Shown: one piece after another, positions 25,150 through 38,467 of the stretch | Position numbering within the stretch: the first letter of the stretch is position 1 | Layout: every line of letters starts with the position of its first letter | DNA from: Salvator merianae | Lineage: Eukaryota; Chordata; Lepidosauria; Squamata; Teiidae | DNA: 64,000 nucleotides | Assembly (NCBI GenBank): GCA_003586115.2 | Contig: QVOM02000072.1 | Location: forward strand, 2,570,361 to 2,634,360 | Reading direction: 5' to 3' | Program-made: the position numbers and the translations under genes | Notes under the pieces: model-generated | The model's database searches: none | The model's input: the letters and a program-made list of their open reading frames with translations, nothing else | What the model was told of the DNA's origin: nothing

Positions 25150-25740
25150 AGAAATACAATTACAACCAGAAAGATCAAGGGGTTAGAACACCTTCCTTAC
25201 GAAATCATGTCTTGGCCTCTTCAGCCTTGAAAGACAACATTAAAGAGGAGACTTGACTGATGTATATAAAATCATGCACGGTATGGTAAAAGTGGATCGA
25301 GAAAAATTCTTTTCTCTGTCACACAACACTCGGACCAGGGAGCACTCTATGAAGCTGATGGGCAGGAGAGTCAAGATCAAGAATGGGAAATATTTTTTCA
25401 CCCAGAGGGTCATCAGTCTATGGAATTTATTACCGGAAGAGATGGTGATAGTAATCAGCCTGGATAGCTTTAAGAAAGGATTGGACAGATTCATGGAGGT
25501 CAGGTGTACTGATGGCTATTAGAATGGATGCCTAGGTACTGCCTCCAGGTTGGAAACACAGGCAGGATGTCTGGAAAACCATTTGCGGCGAGTCAGGAGC
25601 AGATGAAGGTTTTGCCTTTTATTCTGCTTGAGAATTCCCAGAAGCAGTTGGTAAGCCATCGTGTGAAACAGGATGCTGGACTAGACGGGCCATGCCCTGA
25701 TCCAACAGGGCTTCTATTACGTTCTTATGTTCTTAACAAT
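25150..25740 (+). mobile_element. CR1-type LINE ORF2 end plus 3' UTR
   Basis: From 25253 one frame reads YKIMHGMVKVDREKFFSLSH, then NGKYFFTQRVISLWNLLPEE and LDSFKKGLDRFMEV. This is the very C-terminus of the CR1-type ORF2 seen at 19.2 kb. The 3' UTR tail follows (AGGTTTTGCC, TGATCCAACAGGGCTTC). It ends near TTCTTATGTTCTT, the reverse of the ATAAGAACATAAG that starts minus-strand copies. Confidence 0.85.
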
Positions 25741-26832
25741 GTAGCAATATAATTCTATTTCTTATAAATAGTCAACAAAGGACCATAATTTCAGTACGAA
25801 AAGGTGACTACAGAAGGAATCAGAAAACATATAAGTGACAACAGTGCAGTTGCAAAGCTGCCACAGAGTGGCGTTTCAATCACATCTGAACTAAAGGCCA
25901 AGTGCAGAACACAACTGCTGCAAGTCAGTTGTCCTAGGTTTGACCTGGATAGAAGGCATGTGAAAGCATGAGGCTGTGCCCCTTGGAGCATCTAATGCTC
26001 AAAAAATAAAGCATCTTTATTGGGTATGAGAGGGGACTTGGGGCCCTTCAAAAATTCCTGGCAGTCAGACCCAGCCGGCATGGCTAATAGTGAGTGTTGA
26101 CACTGTTATCCAGAAACATCTGGAAGGCCACAGGATCTTTACCTTCCATGTAAAAATTTGGAATTCATGTCTTACAATCAAAAAGTAAAACACTGAGTGT
26201 ATTCAACTTAAAGGAAATAGGGGAATAGGAGACATAGGTATAAAATGCAGTAATTGGAAGAAAAAGAAACAAAGATGGCCTCATGACAATGGCCTAGATC
26301 TCACTTAGTTGTTGGACTAAGTAAAAATAGCATAAGCATACCAATGTGGGAAAAAATATAATCTGGCCAACCAAATTTTTTCTTCCTTAACATTCAAAGT
26401 TTTAAGTTCAGATTTAAGTTCAGAACATTCTAGTGCTGTAGGTAGTTAGATTACGTGATCCTTGAAGCCCATGTGATGATATATAACACTTTCCAAGGTT
26501 CAAAAGGGATTCAGATAAGAGGGCAATAAGGAGACACAGGAATGTAAACTGTAACCAAATTCAGAAACGTCTGGCAGTGCAATAAGTTAACTATTATAAC
26601 ACAATTTCCATATGAGCTTATGTACAAAGATTCCTCTATGCTTGCTGTATTATAAAATGGGCTTGGGGGAGTTTAGCCAACTCCTGAAAAACTGCTGTTC
26701 TGTTTTCTGTTTAGCTAAAGCCATGAAGTCATTTAGCTACTGAACACACAGAACTAACAGATTGTGAAGGAATGGGAGCAGATTCCTGCTAAACCAAAGG
26801 AAATTGTTTATAGTAAAGCAAAATTGCCTTAC

Positions 26833-26989
26833 CTGAAACTGTTGGACCTTTACAAGCTTGTTTGCAATGCTTTTCACTACTGAGTGGATTTATGTGGGTG
26901 ATATAGACCCCACTTTCCTTTAAGACAAAACCCGCATTTTCAAGCACACATAAGGAGATCAGCAGGAGAGACCCAGCAGCTGTCCACAT
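26833..26989 (-). CDS. C11orf24: C11orf24 orthologue, first coding exon (signal peptide and start of MANSC-like domain)
   Basis: This exon encodes residues 1-52 plus the first base of codon 53. The chosen start begins MWTAAGSLLL, a hydrophobic signal peptide of about 19 residues ending near CVLENAG. The human protein, from memory, begins with a very similar MWTAL signal peptide. An upstream in-frame ATG at 27046 would add 19 charged residues before the signal, so it is less likely. The mature part ends with Cys42 and Cys46 in a CxxxC arrangement followed by GPTVS. The donor reads CAG/GTAAGG, with GT at 26832-26831, phase 1. This joins in frame to the exon at 21353. An acceptor just upstream implies a non-coding first exon further away. 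Splice sites and frame are read directly from the sequence; the gene identity rests mainly on the last exon. Confidence 0.82.
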
Positions 26990-27080
26990 CTTGAGAGCTT
27001 GCCTTGGGAGGAAATTAGATTTTCTTGGATGGTATCCTCCAGACACAAAAGCTGTTGTCAGTTAGACCTTAAGTGGCACA

Positions 27081-27095
27081 TCTGCAAACAGGGAG
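27081..27095 (-). promoter_or_regulatory. Splice acceptor before the start-codon exon
   Basis: On the minus strand a pyrimidine-rich run ending in GTTTGCAG lies 92 bases upstream of the chosen ATG. The exon would then begin at 27081 with about 92 bases of 5' UTR. This implies at least one upstream non-coding exon, which I could not place. Confidence 0.5.
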
Positions 27096-27119
27096 AACAT
27101 AAATACATAATTTATTAAA

Positions 27120-29780
27120 CGTTTTTGTACTTCTCTTCATTAAAATGCCCAAGGTGGTTCACCACACAATAAATACTACTTCAGTAAAAACAGCACACTC
27201 AAAGCTCAGTCAATATTATAATAAGGATTATGAGATGGAAGAAGGATGAGATATAAATAAAGGAAACAACCAATTTATAAAATATATACAGTGTAAATGC
27301 TTTAAGAAAAGGTGAATAAATAAAAGTAAACCAGACAACTCTTTATCAATAACCTGCAAATATTTTTTTCTTTGCAGAGATCCAAGACAAAATAGTCTGG
27401 ACTGGCTTCACATCAAGACAGGGTATAGTTCCAAAAGCTGAAAATCACAACAGAAAAATATACGTTTTCTAAATATTAAGACATGTCAAGACTTGTCTCC
27501 ATACAAATGGATGAATCATGAACATGAACTAATTTCTACTAATTCACACTCTTATGCAGTTCTTCATAAACATATAAGTACATATATGCATCCATTGGTG
27601 CACATACAATTATATATACAGTATATAAGCAAAATGCATACAGCTGGAAACAAGCTAGTGGAAGTGCAACCACATACACCAATTCAACAAAAAGATATGG
27701 AAATCCAGTCAGTGAGGAGCCTTGGAAAACCACTTGAATTTGAGCAGATACTAGTTTTCCACCAGCCTTACCTATGGCCTTTGGAACTATCCACAAGGAT
27801 ACAGTCAAAGTCAACTAGTAAACACCAAATGTTTTGCACCAGAGTAGTGCCTGCATTAATGATTAGATGAAGTTTAGTGCCATAGAAGAAAGCTACCTGA
27901 CCAGACCAACATTTTCTTAATAACAACAAAACTACAACAGTTCATTCACTTTAGAACTATCTCCTCACATGTATTTCCCTATCTACTTATTTGAGAAATC
28001 GGTTTTCCTTTGATTTTAGTTTTTCCTCCCTCCAGGAAGTTCAGAACAGTACACATTCTCACATTTTATTCTCCAAAAGTGTGGCTACACTGAGAAATAA
28101 TCCATGTGTCAACTTCAAGCAAATAACACAATCTAATCTAATCCCATTTCCTATCCTGATACAGATCTCTTTTGTGGTTTTTTTGCTTAGTACTGTACTA
28201 TAACTGGTGATTTGGAAAATAAGGTATTAGTTTTAAATGCAGTATCTCGTACATCTTTTCATATTTCTTATTATTACTGGTCAGACTGAATTCTGTAATG
28301 AATAATGTATAATAAAATATGAATATGAATAAGATGTTATGGCATATCTGTGTCAGTAGAATAAGATAGAGTGTATTGTAGTTTTTAATTTTTTTGAAGT
28401 TCATGCTATTTGTTAGTTTAAATTGCTCCATTGTTACTTTGGCTAAAATCTTGCAAGATGAATTGTGCTGCTGGCTAAGGATGAATCTGCCTTTGGTTTG
28501 ACTTATACAAGCAACTCCTTTGCAACAGACTTGCCACATGAAAATCAATTCGCTTTATAAAAATAAAGAAAACCTCCAGAGGAAAATGAACACATCAATG
28601 CAATAGGAAGCTGTTACCAAACAAAAACAGCTAACAGGAAAAAGATACAGCTCAAGGAACAAGGAAATTCATCAACTACACATAAGACATACAGAGCAAT
28701 AGCTGCTATATATACCACCAACAACCATGGAACAAAACTTTTGCACTGAATGATGCTACCCTAGTCTGGTGGCAAAACATCTGGCAAAAGAAGATTCAGG
28801 ATGGAGAACCCGTACGTTGCAAGCTTCTAACCCTGAGCTACAGACTACAACAACAAAACCAACTTTCTAGCAACTTCATTTATGCTTTTCTTTAAATAAA
28901 CCCACAGGGTCTATTCATGCCAGGTGACATTGTTGCAAACTGTGCACAAACCTTGTGCTTACTTGAATTCATGCTGACGAAGCAACATAAGCAAAATACT
29001 CCCTTAACACAACATCTGGTTCCATAAAACCTGGAAAAACAGAAGAAGTCCCACAAGGGAGGCTTTTGGCTCAAATTTCCTGGTAAGAGTGAATGACCCC
29101 AAATGAAACTCTGAAATATACATCACCTATCTTTGAGTCAAGCGTCTGCTATGCTTGAAGAGGTGAGGAATAAATCAATGGATAAAACAGACCTTCAGTG
29201 TAATCTGGAAGGTTGGACATGAGTGGGTAACCGTGTGAGCCCTTGACAGGAAGAACATATTCTCTTGAGGACCATATACATATTTTGCATGGCAAGAAGT
29301 TCCTGGAAGGTATGCAATAATCATAGCTTTCAATATCATTTGCCACAAAGTAGCCCTGGACTTATTTTTAAAGCTACCTCAAGATTCTGCCTTGAATTCA
29401 AGTTATTTTAAGGCCATGTTACAGTAGCTTCAGTCCCACTGGGATTTGAGGGAAAACACCTTCATTTTACAAAAGAAACTATCCAGCTTCTAATACAAAG
29501 ACACTGCTTTTATTAAAACCAAAAGACATTCACAACTTAATCCTTCGATTTTTTAACTGGATGCCCAAGAGTGGGGGGGAAAGCATTTAAAAAATCAGAG
29601 GGTTAAAAACATTTCTAAGCAGGGGTCCTGTAATGTGAGAATCCTTGCTTATCAGTCTGCAAAAATGCTACAGCTTTAAAACACCTCAGGATAACAATTC
29701 TGGTAGAAACAGCAATATAACTTGTAAGAAAACAGTGGCCTAAAATGTGAGATATCTCAGAGTTATTGTTGGACTTGCCA
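27120..29780. other. Probable 5' UTR intron, no recognised features
   Basis: AT-rich sequence with a reverse LINE-type tail near 27117-27190. No exon-like signal with conserved coding potential is visible. Confidence 0.4.
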
Positions 29781-29789
29781 GCATAGCCC

Positions 29790-30185
29790 CACGATATAAG
29801 GGTGAAATCCTGTGGTATCCCTATTCTGGAAAAATCAACTCTCACTGTGGATTTTCCCAGAATAGCAATACGGCTGACCTCTCTGGAAGCTTGCTCATGG
29901 AATCCTTCCTAGAAAAAATGTCCCCTGCACATGCGCAGGGCTGAAACCAGGGTGAAAATGGCCACCATGCGCGTGCAGGGACTGGCATGTGTGACGTTGA
30001 AATACCTGGAAGTAGCTGCTTCAACATCACAGGAGCAAGTGTCTAGACAGGTAAGTGCTCACATTTGCTCTGCGATGTTGCCCTGCGGTTTTGGCAGGGA
30101 TGGTAAGAGGCAATTGCAAGATTCAAACCAGCTCTTGCATTTTCCTCTCACTGTTTGGAGGCACTGTCCATTGAACAAAAGTAAC
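29790..30185. mobile_element. MITE of the GGCTG-TCCAGACA group, internal match only
   Basis: Matches the element at 41932-42316 through ATGGCCACCATGCGCGTGC, GGAGCAAGTGTCTAGACAGG, TAAGTGCTCAC and the GGCAGGGATGGTAAGAGGCA block. Clean ends are not visible. Confidence 0.5.
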
Positions 30186-30189
30186 TTCA

Positions 30190-31985
30190 GCTGAGTCTAA
30201 AACAGGACAGAGTTCAGTTAGGGTGAACACCACACCTTGACCGAGATAGATAGATTATAATATATGCAGACCGCGTGACCTTTGAACACCTATCGGAAGA
30301 TTTGGAATGGAATGATCATGGACAACAATAGAATGAGCCACTGTAGCTGAGATACAGGGGGAGGGATTCACAAGCACTCGTTATGCCTTTCAAATCTTCC
30401 CCACAGTTCAGTCTCTTTTTAGGCTGTGAAAATGGGTTTTCAGGACAAGCCACTTTAGGAAAATGGACCTGACCACTGGCGGCCTGGCTCAGAACTGCTG
30501 GCAAAAATAGACAACAGCGAAGGTATGCAGGTTTGGATTTCTGCCATTCTGTTCAAAACCGAGTTGAACTCAACTCATACTAAACCAACACAGCTCAAGT
30601 TTAAGCTGGCACCAGCTTTAGTTGACTTACTCACAGGAACCAATGGAAGACTAAAACATATGCACTGTATCCTCTATAGACAATCTAGCCATCCCACAGT
30701 GAGGTGGGTGGTAAGGTATAGGAGACGTCCCTGCCACTGAATCCACTCAGGACAGGGACCAACTGCTGATTTTTAAGGACTTTCTTATGAATTCTTAAAA
30801 TTTATCAGCGTACTAGTAGCAACACAGAAATTGCAAAATAAATGTTTCCTACCAAGACAGATCTCTAGGTCAGATTCTAGGTGAAGCTACCTGTCTTGGG
30901 AGTGATAACATTTCCTGTGCTACTGCAGGAGGACACAGTGGCTAACCCAGCCAGAGGCAGATGTAGAAAGAAATCTCCATTTTCTGTGTCCCTCTTTCTG
31001 TGAAACATCTTTGTTGTCCCCTGCAACCCAGCAGTTCAAAAACTGGGAATCCAACAGATCTGCAGAAACCAAGAATATAGTATGTTCATTTTATATTGGT
31101 TTTTAACATTGTAACCCGCCCTGAGACCTTCAGGTATAGGGTGGGATAAAAATGCAAAAAATAAATAAATAAAGGAGGCCATTCAAGAGCCAAAGAGAGT
31201 GTTTTGAAAAATGCTGTTTGTGTGTTACATACATTGTTTCGTTCCAGCTATGTGAACCAATGGTTGTTTGTCTGAGCCTCTGAACCAAGTTGATTTGGGT
31301 CAACCAGCACTGGACCAAGGGACGGTTTGGCTTGTACATGAACCAGACTGAACTGCAAACCATGGCTCTCTTACACATCCCTGCAGGGTAACTTTGTGGA
31401 GGGCAAGTTCCCTATCTTACTCAAAGCTGTTAGCAACTAGCTAAGGAACTTGTATGAAAGCCCACACACACTATCACTAAGGTGACTGAAGTTACCATTT
31501 TATCTGGCCCATTTGGGGGGTATTTAGAAACTGACAAGCCTTGCTCTTTTTCCAGTCATAAAACTGGTTCAACAAGCTCTAAAATAAAGGTCTCAAATCA
31601 AGCAGAATGTGTGGTTGTAATATTAAGTATAATTCATTTTCTAATAGAGAAGAAGCCTTCTCATATAACCTCTTCATAGTACAATGCAATCCACCACCCC
31701 AAAGTATATTTGATGGGGCTTAACATGTGTTGCAACAAGGCAAAGAACATCTGAAAAAGATTTAATTCTTAGGTACCATAAATAGCCCTGAACAGCTTTC
31801 CAGCATGCCCTAAACTAAGCAATAATCTTTTCATGACATAACTCAGGCCTACAAATACTACAGACCATCTGTCTTCGATGCTGATGGATTATTTTAAAAA
31901 TGCACGCTCTAACCAGCCTTTTTGAATCTCTAAAGATAGTTTTAGTAATGAGGAGGTTCAGCTAAAAGTTGCATAATGCTCAGTG
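30190..31985. other. Non-coding stretch with one LINE-type tail
   Basis: GTAACCCGCCCTGAG..GGGTGGGATAAAAATGCAAA followed by AATAAATAAATAAA at 31110-31172 is a plus-strand LINE-type 3' tail. Nothing else is recognised. Confidence 0.45.
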
Positions 31986-31989
31986 GCAA

Positions 31990-32245
31990 AAGCTGATGTC
32001 AGAACATAGGAAGAGCCCTGCTGGATCAGGCCACAACATCCTGTCTCACCCAGTGGCCCACCAATTGCTTCTGAGCATTCTCAAGCAGAAGATAGAGGCA
32101 AAACCTTCACCTGCTCTCGATTCCCTGCAAATGGGCTTTAGAGGCACCCTACCTGCCACTCCAACCTGGAAGCAGCACCTAGGCATCCATTCTAGTGGCC
32201 TTTCCAGTAGCAAGCTGAAAGGAAACACTGAGGACTAGGCTTATT
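31990..32245 (-). mobile_element. CR1-type LINE 3' tail fragment
   Basis: AGAACATAGGAAGAGCCCTG at the left is followed by the reverse of GAGCAGGTGAAGGTTTTGCC and of GAATGGATGCCTAGGTGC. Only the 3' UTR remains. Confidence 0.8.
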
Positions 32246-34220
32246 AATAATTACATGAAAGTGTACATTTTTGTTAGTATTGCCAAAACTTGCTCTCTCC
32301 ATCATCAGAGTGTAAACTTTCAATATTGTTAGAACAGGGGGTCCGATCTTCTGGGGCCTGAGGGCATATTTGATATTTTGAAGGCAATCCTAGTTTGATT
32401 CTTCTGGCAAAGTCACTCCCCTGCTCGACAGAAAGAAACAAAACATAAAGATTCTTTCCTTTTCCAAAGCCATTGTGAAGATGTCAAATCCATTATAACT
32501 AAAATCGACCTGTGATACTTATACTTCAGAGATTACAAGGAAGTGGGGGCATTTAGACTACATTTCAGACTACTGAAGCTTCCACTTTTTACTTCTGTGT
32601 GTTATTTTCGAAGGGAGGAAGAGATGCCACGTTTGACACTTGACAACAGAAACAGTGCATAGAGGAAGGTTTTCTTGTGGACTCTGCAGGAAACTCTTGG
32701 GCATCAGGTCTGGTTAGCCTACCAAGAACTGAGCAGGGATGTTTTTCCCACCATGTATTTTAAATGCATATTGGTTCCATTGTCTAAAGGCACAGATGTA
32801 CAACTGTGTATTATTTTTGCAAAGCTGCACTTGCCTTCTAACATGCTATCGTCTGGTTCTGTGGGATGCATAAAAACAGGGGTTTAATTGCACGGTCTTT
32901 GCTCACTGCCCATTCGAATTATAAGTCATTACTATTATAATTTTATATCATGTACCACAGCTGAGCTGCTTTCCAAGATGTGGCAACCAGAATGGTAACT
33001 CTGAAAAGTCTGTTCTGTTTGAATTGAAAGTTATAGACACACACCAAAAGTCCATTTCACCTGAGCTAAATGAATTTCAGTACTACTAGATGGGAATTTA
33101 TTTTATTTAGCATGCAGAGGTATCTCTAAAATGCAGGTGTCTTACATAACAGGCTTGTAATCTAGAGAATGCTCCTGAAGTCAGATTAAAATTAAAAAAT
33201 GAACTCAAGGCATAGAAGATGTTTTCCCCTTCAAAAGAAAGGTTAAAGTTAAGCCAAATTGCTGGAACCACTATAATAATCAGACACAGATTTTTTTTTA
33301 AAGAATTGCCAAGTTAACGTATTAACTTGGTCTTCAGAAACAGAGTTTTTCCAGTTGTATCATGATTTCATTATGTTGATGAAAAGGACACCAAGCATTT
33401 CCCCTGAAAAAGAGTTAGCTTGAAATTATCATCTTCCCACTCGAGGCGTAAACACTACAGAGTACAGCACCTTTAAATTCTTTAGCCTAAAACACCGTTG
33501 AAGAATCCTCTACAATGTGCTTCATTTTAAGTGGCAGATGTTCGAACAGAAAAAGGTTTAAGAAAGATTTGAGGTTACATTTAAATTTGCTATTAGACTT
33601 GAGAAGCTTAAAGTGTTGGTCAGCATATGTGGACAAATGATTGTCACAGAAGAACTACAGGAAGTCACACTATGAGGCACAAGTGTGTATGAACAAAATG
33701 TAGATCATTCTTAGAATTCAAGGTCTTATTAATGTGATACATATGGAGCTTCTGAGCATTTATTTTGATTATATCCCCAGCATTTTTGGGGCTGTGGTCA
33801 TGTGTAGAATTCTGAGAAAGTATTGTGGCACCAGTTACAAAATGTCTGTCAAGGGTGTGAAAAAGAATATTAATGTTAGATTCAAAATGGGCCCTCACTC
33901 CTTCAGTCTGAGTAGAGAAGGGAAACTATCCTGTCAAAGGGATAGAGATCACAGTTAGATTTGGTGTAGAAAAAGCAAGAACTGTTCTAAGCAAGAAGAA
34001 CAGAAAATACATGCTCTTGTTAGCTGTGGAATAGCCTGTCCTGCTGCAGTATGCCAGGCACCAACATTATACTGTAGAGTTTTCAGTGCTCGGTTAAAAT
34101 GTACATCTTCACCCAGGGGAAGCCTAAGAAAGTAGAGGTACTACAGAATATTCTTGGCTCAACTCCCAACAGATGGCTAACTGTGAGAGCTCTTTATCAT
34201 TTGTTAATTTACCCCACTTT
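32246..34220. other. Non-coding stretch, no recognised features
   Basis: No repeat ends, RNA genes or coding signals could be supported. Confidence 0.4.
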
Positions 34221-34225
34221 CAAAA

Positions 34226-34970
34226 ATGCAGTACTATCAAAGATGCCGCAGAAGTAGGAATCCAATCAGGAAAGCAGTTGGACTATTAGATGACAACGGA
34301 CAGGAGATAATTAAAGAGGACACAGAGACTGCAGAGAGACTAAATGAATTCTTTGCCTCTGTTTTCACTGAAGAAGACAAAGGGCATATGTCTGCAGCTG
34401 AGCCTATCTTTTCAGGGAGGGAGTCAGAAGAATTGGATAGAGGTAACCAGGGATGAGGTCCTCACAGGTCTTAATAAACTAAATGCTAACAAATAATTAT
34501 GACTAGATGGCATTCATCCACATGTTCTTAAAGAACTCAAATGTGAAATGACTGATCTTCTAGCCAAAATATATAATCTTTCCCTAAGATCAGGCTCTGT
34601 ACCTAAAGACTGTAGGGCAGCAAATGTAACACCAATCTTCCAAAAATGGCTCAGAGGTGATCCTGGAAATTACAGACCAGTCAGATTAAGGTCAGTTCCA
34701 GGTAAACCATGGAAACCATCATTAAGGATAAAATTAGTACACACACAGAGGTGTAAGCATTGGTGAAGGAAAATCAGCATGATTTCTGCAAAAATAAATC
34801 ATGCCTGACTAACTTGTTAGAATTCTCTGAAAGTGTTAGTAAGTATGTGGATAAAGGCAATCCAGTTGACATTATCCATCTCAACTTTTAGAAAGCTTTT
34901 GACAAAGTCACTCATCAAAGACCCTCTCATCCCGTGATCTGGGATGTTGCAGGATTTGAGGGATTCTTGA
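34226..34970 (+). mobile_element. CR1-type LINE ORF2, reverse transcriptase fragment
   Basis: Broken frames give LLDDNGQEI..ETAERLNEFFASVFTE, then DGIHPHVLKEL, then RAANVTPIFQK..GDPGNYRPVRL. These are the ordered N-terminal RT blocks of a CR1-type ORF2. The catalytic region near 34860-34920 reads VDIIHLNF-stop-KAFDKVTH, so the first catalytic Asp of the usual YLDF motif is Asn and a stop follows. Dead fragment. Confidence 0.8.
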
Positions 34971-34999
34971 CAGGTTGGGCTTGGAACCCTGCATTATGG

Positions 35000-36000
35000 G
35001 TACGGACTTTGATAACTCACAAACAATTATCTACCTCAATTGCCTCACTGAAAGAAAACTCTTATCAAAATCCTATATAAATGTCACTGGACCTGTGCTA
35101 GGCTGTGTTATACGGTCCCAGACATAACCCTGCCTTTCTGGCACTGTAAAAAGAAAAGGGGATTTATCATCATCTTTGGTTGAGCTGCAAGAATCAGCAT
35201 CCCAAGCATAACTACCGATACAATTGACAATTACTCCTGCTCTATGTTTACGCTTATTTTTAAAGGGACAAACACCCACATCAAGCATAAAACTCTGCTG
35301 AAATGTATATGTACCACTCAATTACTGATCTCTAGAAATTGGAAAGCATTTCAGAAGTTTGATCCTGTAGCTTGGTATTCTAAGTTGTGGGACTCTGTGA
35401 ACTTAGAATACATCTCAGCGCAACTGCAAGCTTTACAAAAACCCCAAAAGAAAATACTTGGTATGAGTGGTGACTTTGGATACCAGATATGGAGCCAAAA
35501 CTATTACCAAGCTTGCAGGCTCCGTCATTTTGGTCAGTCAGAGCGGAGAGATAGGGTGGTAGTAACTCATTCACTGGAGTGGTAGTAAGTCACAATAAAT
35601 CTGCAAATGTTAATTCTTGACATATTGGTCATACATTTGTTTTGGTTGGGCTGTGTTGTTGGGAGAAGTGTATGCCTTAATGTGCAAACTTGTGAGAAGG
35701 ATGCAATGTACATCTTTGGTGTAACCACTACACACCATTTTGTGTATTTTCTAGTCTATGCCAATATTTCAGTGACTTTAAATAAAATTTGAATGGTTAA
35801 AGAAAGTACTTCTTCACCCAGGTTTTTAATGTTTAAGCTTCTTCCTAACGTTGTTCTGTACTAGGGATTGGAGGGGTTCTATGTTTTAACTACATTTTAT
35901 TCGGTTTTATTGATTTTTATGGAATGTGACTCACTCTGGGACTGGTGAGTGAAGAGCATGATATAAATATTTTTCACTGAATAAAGAAATGTTGCCTAAG
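35000..36000 (+). mobile_element. Decayed LINE-type sequence with two 3' tails
   Basis: An A-rich terminus with AAATAAAATTTGAATGG lies near 35780. A second tail with GCATGATATAAATATTTTTC lies near 35955. The sequence before them has scattered frames but no motif I can name, perhaps a decayed L1-like 3' end. Confidence 0.3.
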
Positions 36001-37309
36001 AAGTTGAATGTCAAGCTTTATAAAGCTTTCACTTTGTTCAGAATAACATTATTTTTCCCACCTAACCAACCACTCACCAAGCTCTGTTCACCAGCACCTT
36101 CTAGAAGCTACTATAGTAGACTGCGCTGCTCTTTGAAGACTTCCCAATGAAAAATGACTAGGCTGCACTTCCACTTATGAAACATCACTGAATATCAAAA
36201 GTGATCCAGTTTAATATGAAGAAAAATGAACTGCCAAACACTCCCAGTACAAAATCCAGGATTTCACAATAAATCTGTCAATGCAAGGACCTCCAGGGGA
36301 TAAAAAATCTGCCTTGAAACTGGACTGTTGTCTTCCAGGGCCTAATCATGAGTGAAAGGCACAAGTGAAATTGTAAATGCACAGTCGCCATGCGGGAACA
36401 AGGCGGTCTTTACTTTCTGCACGCTGTTACAGATTAACAGAACTTTTAAGAGTTACAGCTTAAGGCTTAGTTCCCTTGTGGTCAGTGAATGAAATCTGCT
36501 TTCAAGCAAGCTATAAAGCCAGAGGTGAGAGTACCACAAATACAGAGCGAATTCTGTATAGTTTATGTTGCTCCCTATAAAGCTCAAAGGTAATTAGCTC
36601 CAGATACAGCTAGACTTCCAACTTGCATCTGCCCAAATCAACCTGGCCAATGGGAGACACAGTCTACCAACATGTAGAAGGCCATACAATACCTACTCTG
36701 CACAGCAGAATGGCAAGAATTTTGACAGATGTTACAGCAAAAGCAACGATGAGCGATGTATCACTTTAACTGAATTTTTTATGTTGTTTCTTACTATTAG
36801 CTGGGAAGCACCCTATTTCTGAACCTTGAAGAATATATGTACTCACCAAGGCTTTTTCTGTTGCCAGCCAGAGGACATGAACCTACTGAAACAAACTAAT
36901 TAACAAGAGAATTTATTTTCTGCTTTCTTTGCCCAGATCAGTTCCTCTTCACAATGTCAAACAGGGCATCCATTCCTCTGATTGGACAGTGTCCCTTCTC
37001 TTCTCAGAAGCAACAGTAAGAGGCTCCATTTTTAATCTAATATTAATGTTCCTCCTACGCCCATGGCAACCATTTTGTGACTAGTGCTCACAACGGTTAC
37101 TGAGAATTCCACATATGGACACAGTACCCAAAATTCTTGGAATCTCTGATATAGACAAATAATAATAGTATTATTTGATGTAACACGGGAATGTAATAAG
37201 AAAACTATAAAGCTATAAGGTAACTCAGTAAAATGAAGGAAGGTAGTTGATATCCCAAATTGTCCTTCAGGAATTGTTTCACAAACAAACTCAACACACA
37301 AGATCTTAA

Positions 37310-37690
37310 GGAATCCAGACAGGTTGTAAAACCCACCATATTGGGGTAATATTCCACAATAACATTACTGTGGGACAATCAACTTCCAACCCGGGTTTTA
37401 CATAACAAGTGAGAGTGTTTACCTGTCTGGCTGCTTGCTTGCATGATCTGCCAACTTGGGAATGGCTACTGAGCATGTGCAGTGTCAAATCCAGTTGAAA
37501 ATGGCAGCCAAAATGCGTGCACTTGCAGGTAACAAAATACACGGATGCATTTGTCACACTATCAAGGGAGCAACTGCCATATCAGCAAGTGCCTCCACTT
37601 TTTTTGCCGTGTTGCCCTGCCATCTGGGCAACAAGCAATTATTCCAGAATTACTTTATTCTGGAATACTGTTAAATAATGATATATTCAG
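37310..37690. mobile_element. MITE of the GGCTG-TCCAGACA group
   Basis: The left end GGAATCCAGACAGGTTGTAA is followed by TTACCTGTCTGGCTGCTTGC, GGAATGGCTACTGAGCATGTGC and GGGAGCAACTG..TGCCCTGCCATCTGG, matching the 41.9 kb element through its length. The right end is eroded. Confidence 0.6.
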
Positions 37691-38467
37691 GCGCTGTTTG
37701 AGGCAGTCTAGGTCTCACTGCAATATGGAGCCTATACTATTTCAGCCTGCTCTTTGAAGGTTCAAGGGATTGAATAATTCTAGCATGTACTTCTTCCTTC
37801 TCACATCTTGTTTTCTATTTGCTAATACATTTTTTTTTAAATCCCAAAAATCTTTCAGCGATATAACCCTGTGGTATAGCTCAAAAATGGGTTGCAGACT
37901 TGATGTAAACTTGGGGCCAAGTGAAAAGACAGCAACCTATGGAAGGTACTGATCAGGCATTAATATTACACAATAGCACAGTTTTGATTATAGCTACATC
38001 ATACATTGCACAAAGATTTAATTTCCATGTTTGATTATTTATTTTCCCAAAGAATCTAGAAACAAATGTATTCTTCATTTAATCATCACCCAAGCTAGTC
38101 AGAGAACTGTACTTGAAACAAATAAGTTAACCATTTATTAAGTATGGCCCTGAAACTACTCCCATGTCCTAGAGCTCTTGCAACTTTGCAAGAGAGTCCT
38201 TTAGAAAAATAATCTGAGTAGCGAGAGAGGGGTGACCCTCTATTACACAAATTCAAGCAAACACTGGTATTGCTAAAACCTCCCTTAAATGAGGCCATGT
38301 TTAGGATTTCATGATAGTGATCCCATCTTGAAGAGATTTTCTTTGCAAGGGGTCATGTTGCTATTAGCTTCTGATTAAATGTGAGCCCCCAAACTAATTT
38401 TTTTCAAGGCTCCAGGTCAGGTTCATGGACACTAATTCTCCATAATTCTCCAGTCAGATGAATACTT

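Larger units (their letters stand above)
21354..26832 (-). other. Intron between coding exons 1 and 2 of the C11orf24 orthologue
   Basis: About 5.5 kb with GT (26832-26831) and AG (21355-21354) borders on the minus strand. It contains a microsatellite, an unassigned two-strand open region at 21930-22600, the local duplication near 23.4 kb, an L1-like end and a CR1-type end. Confidence 0.75.
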
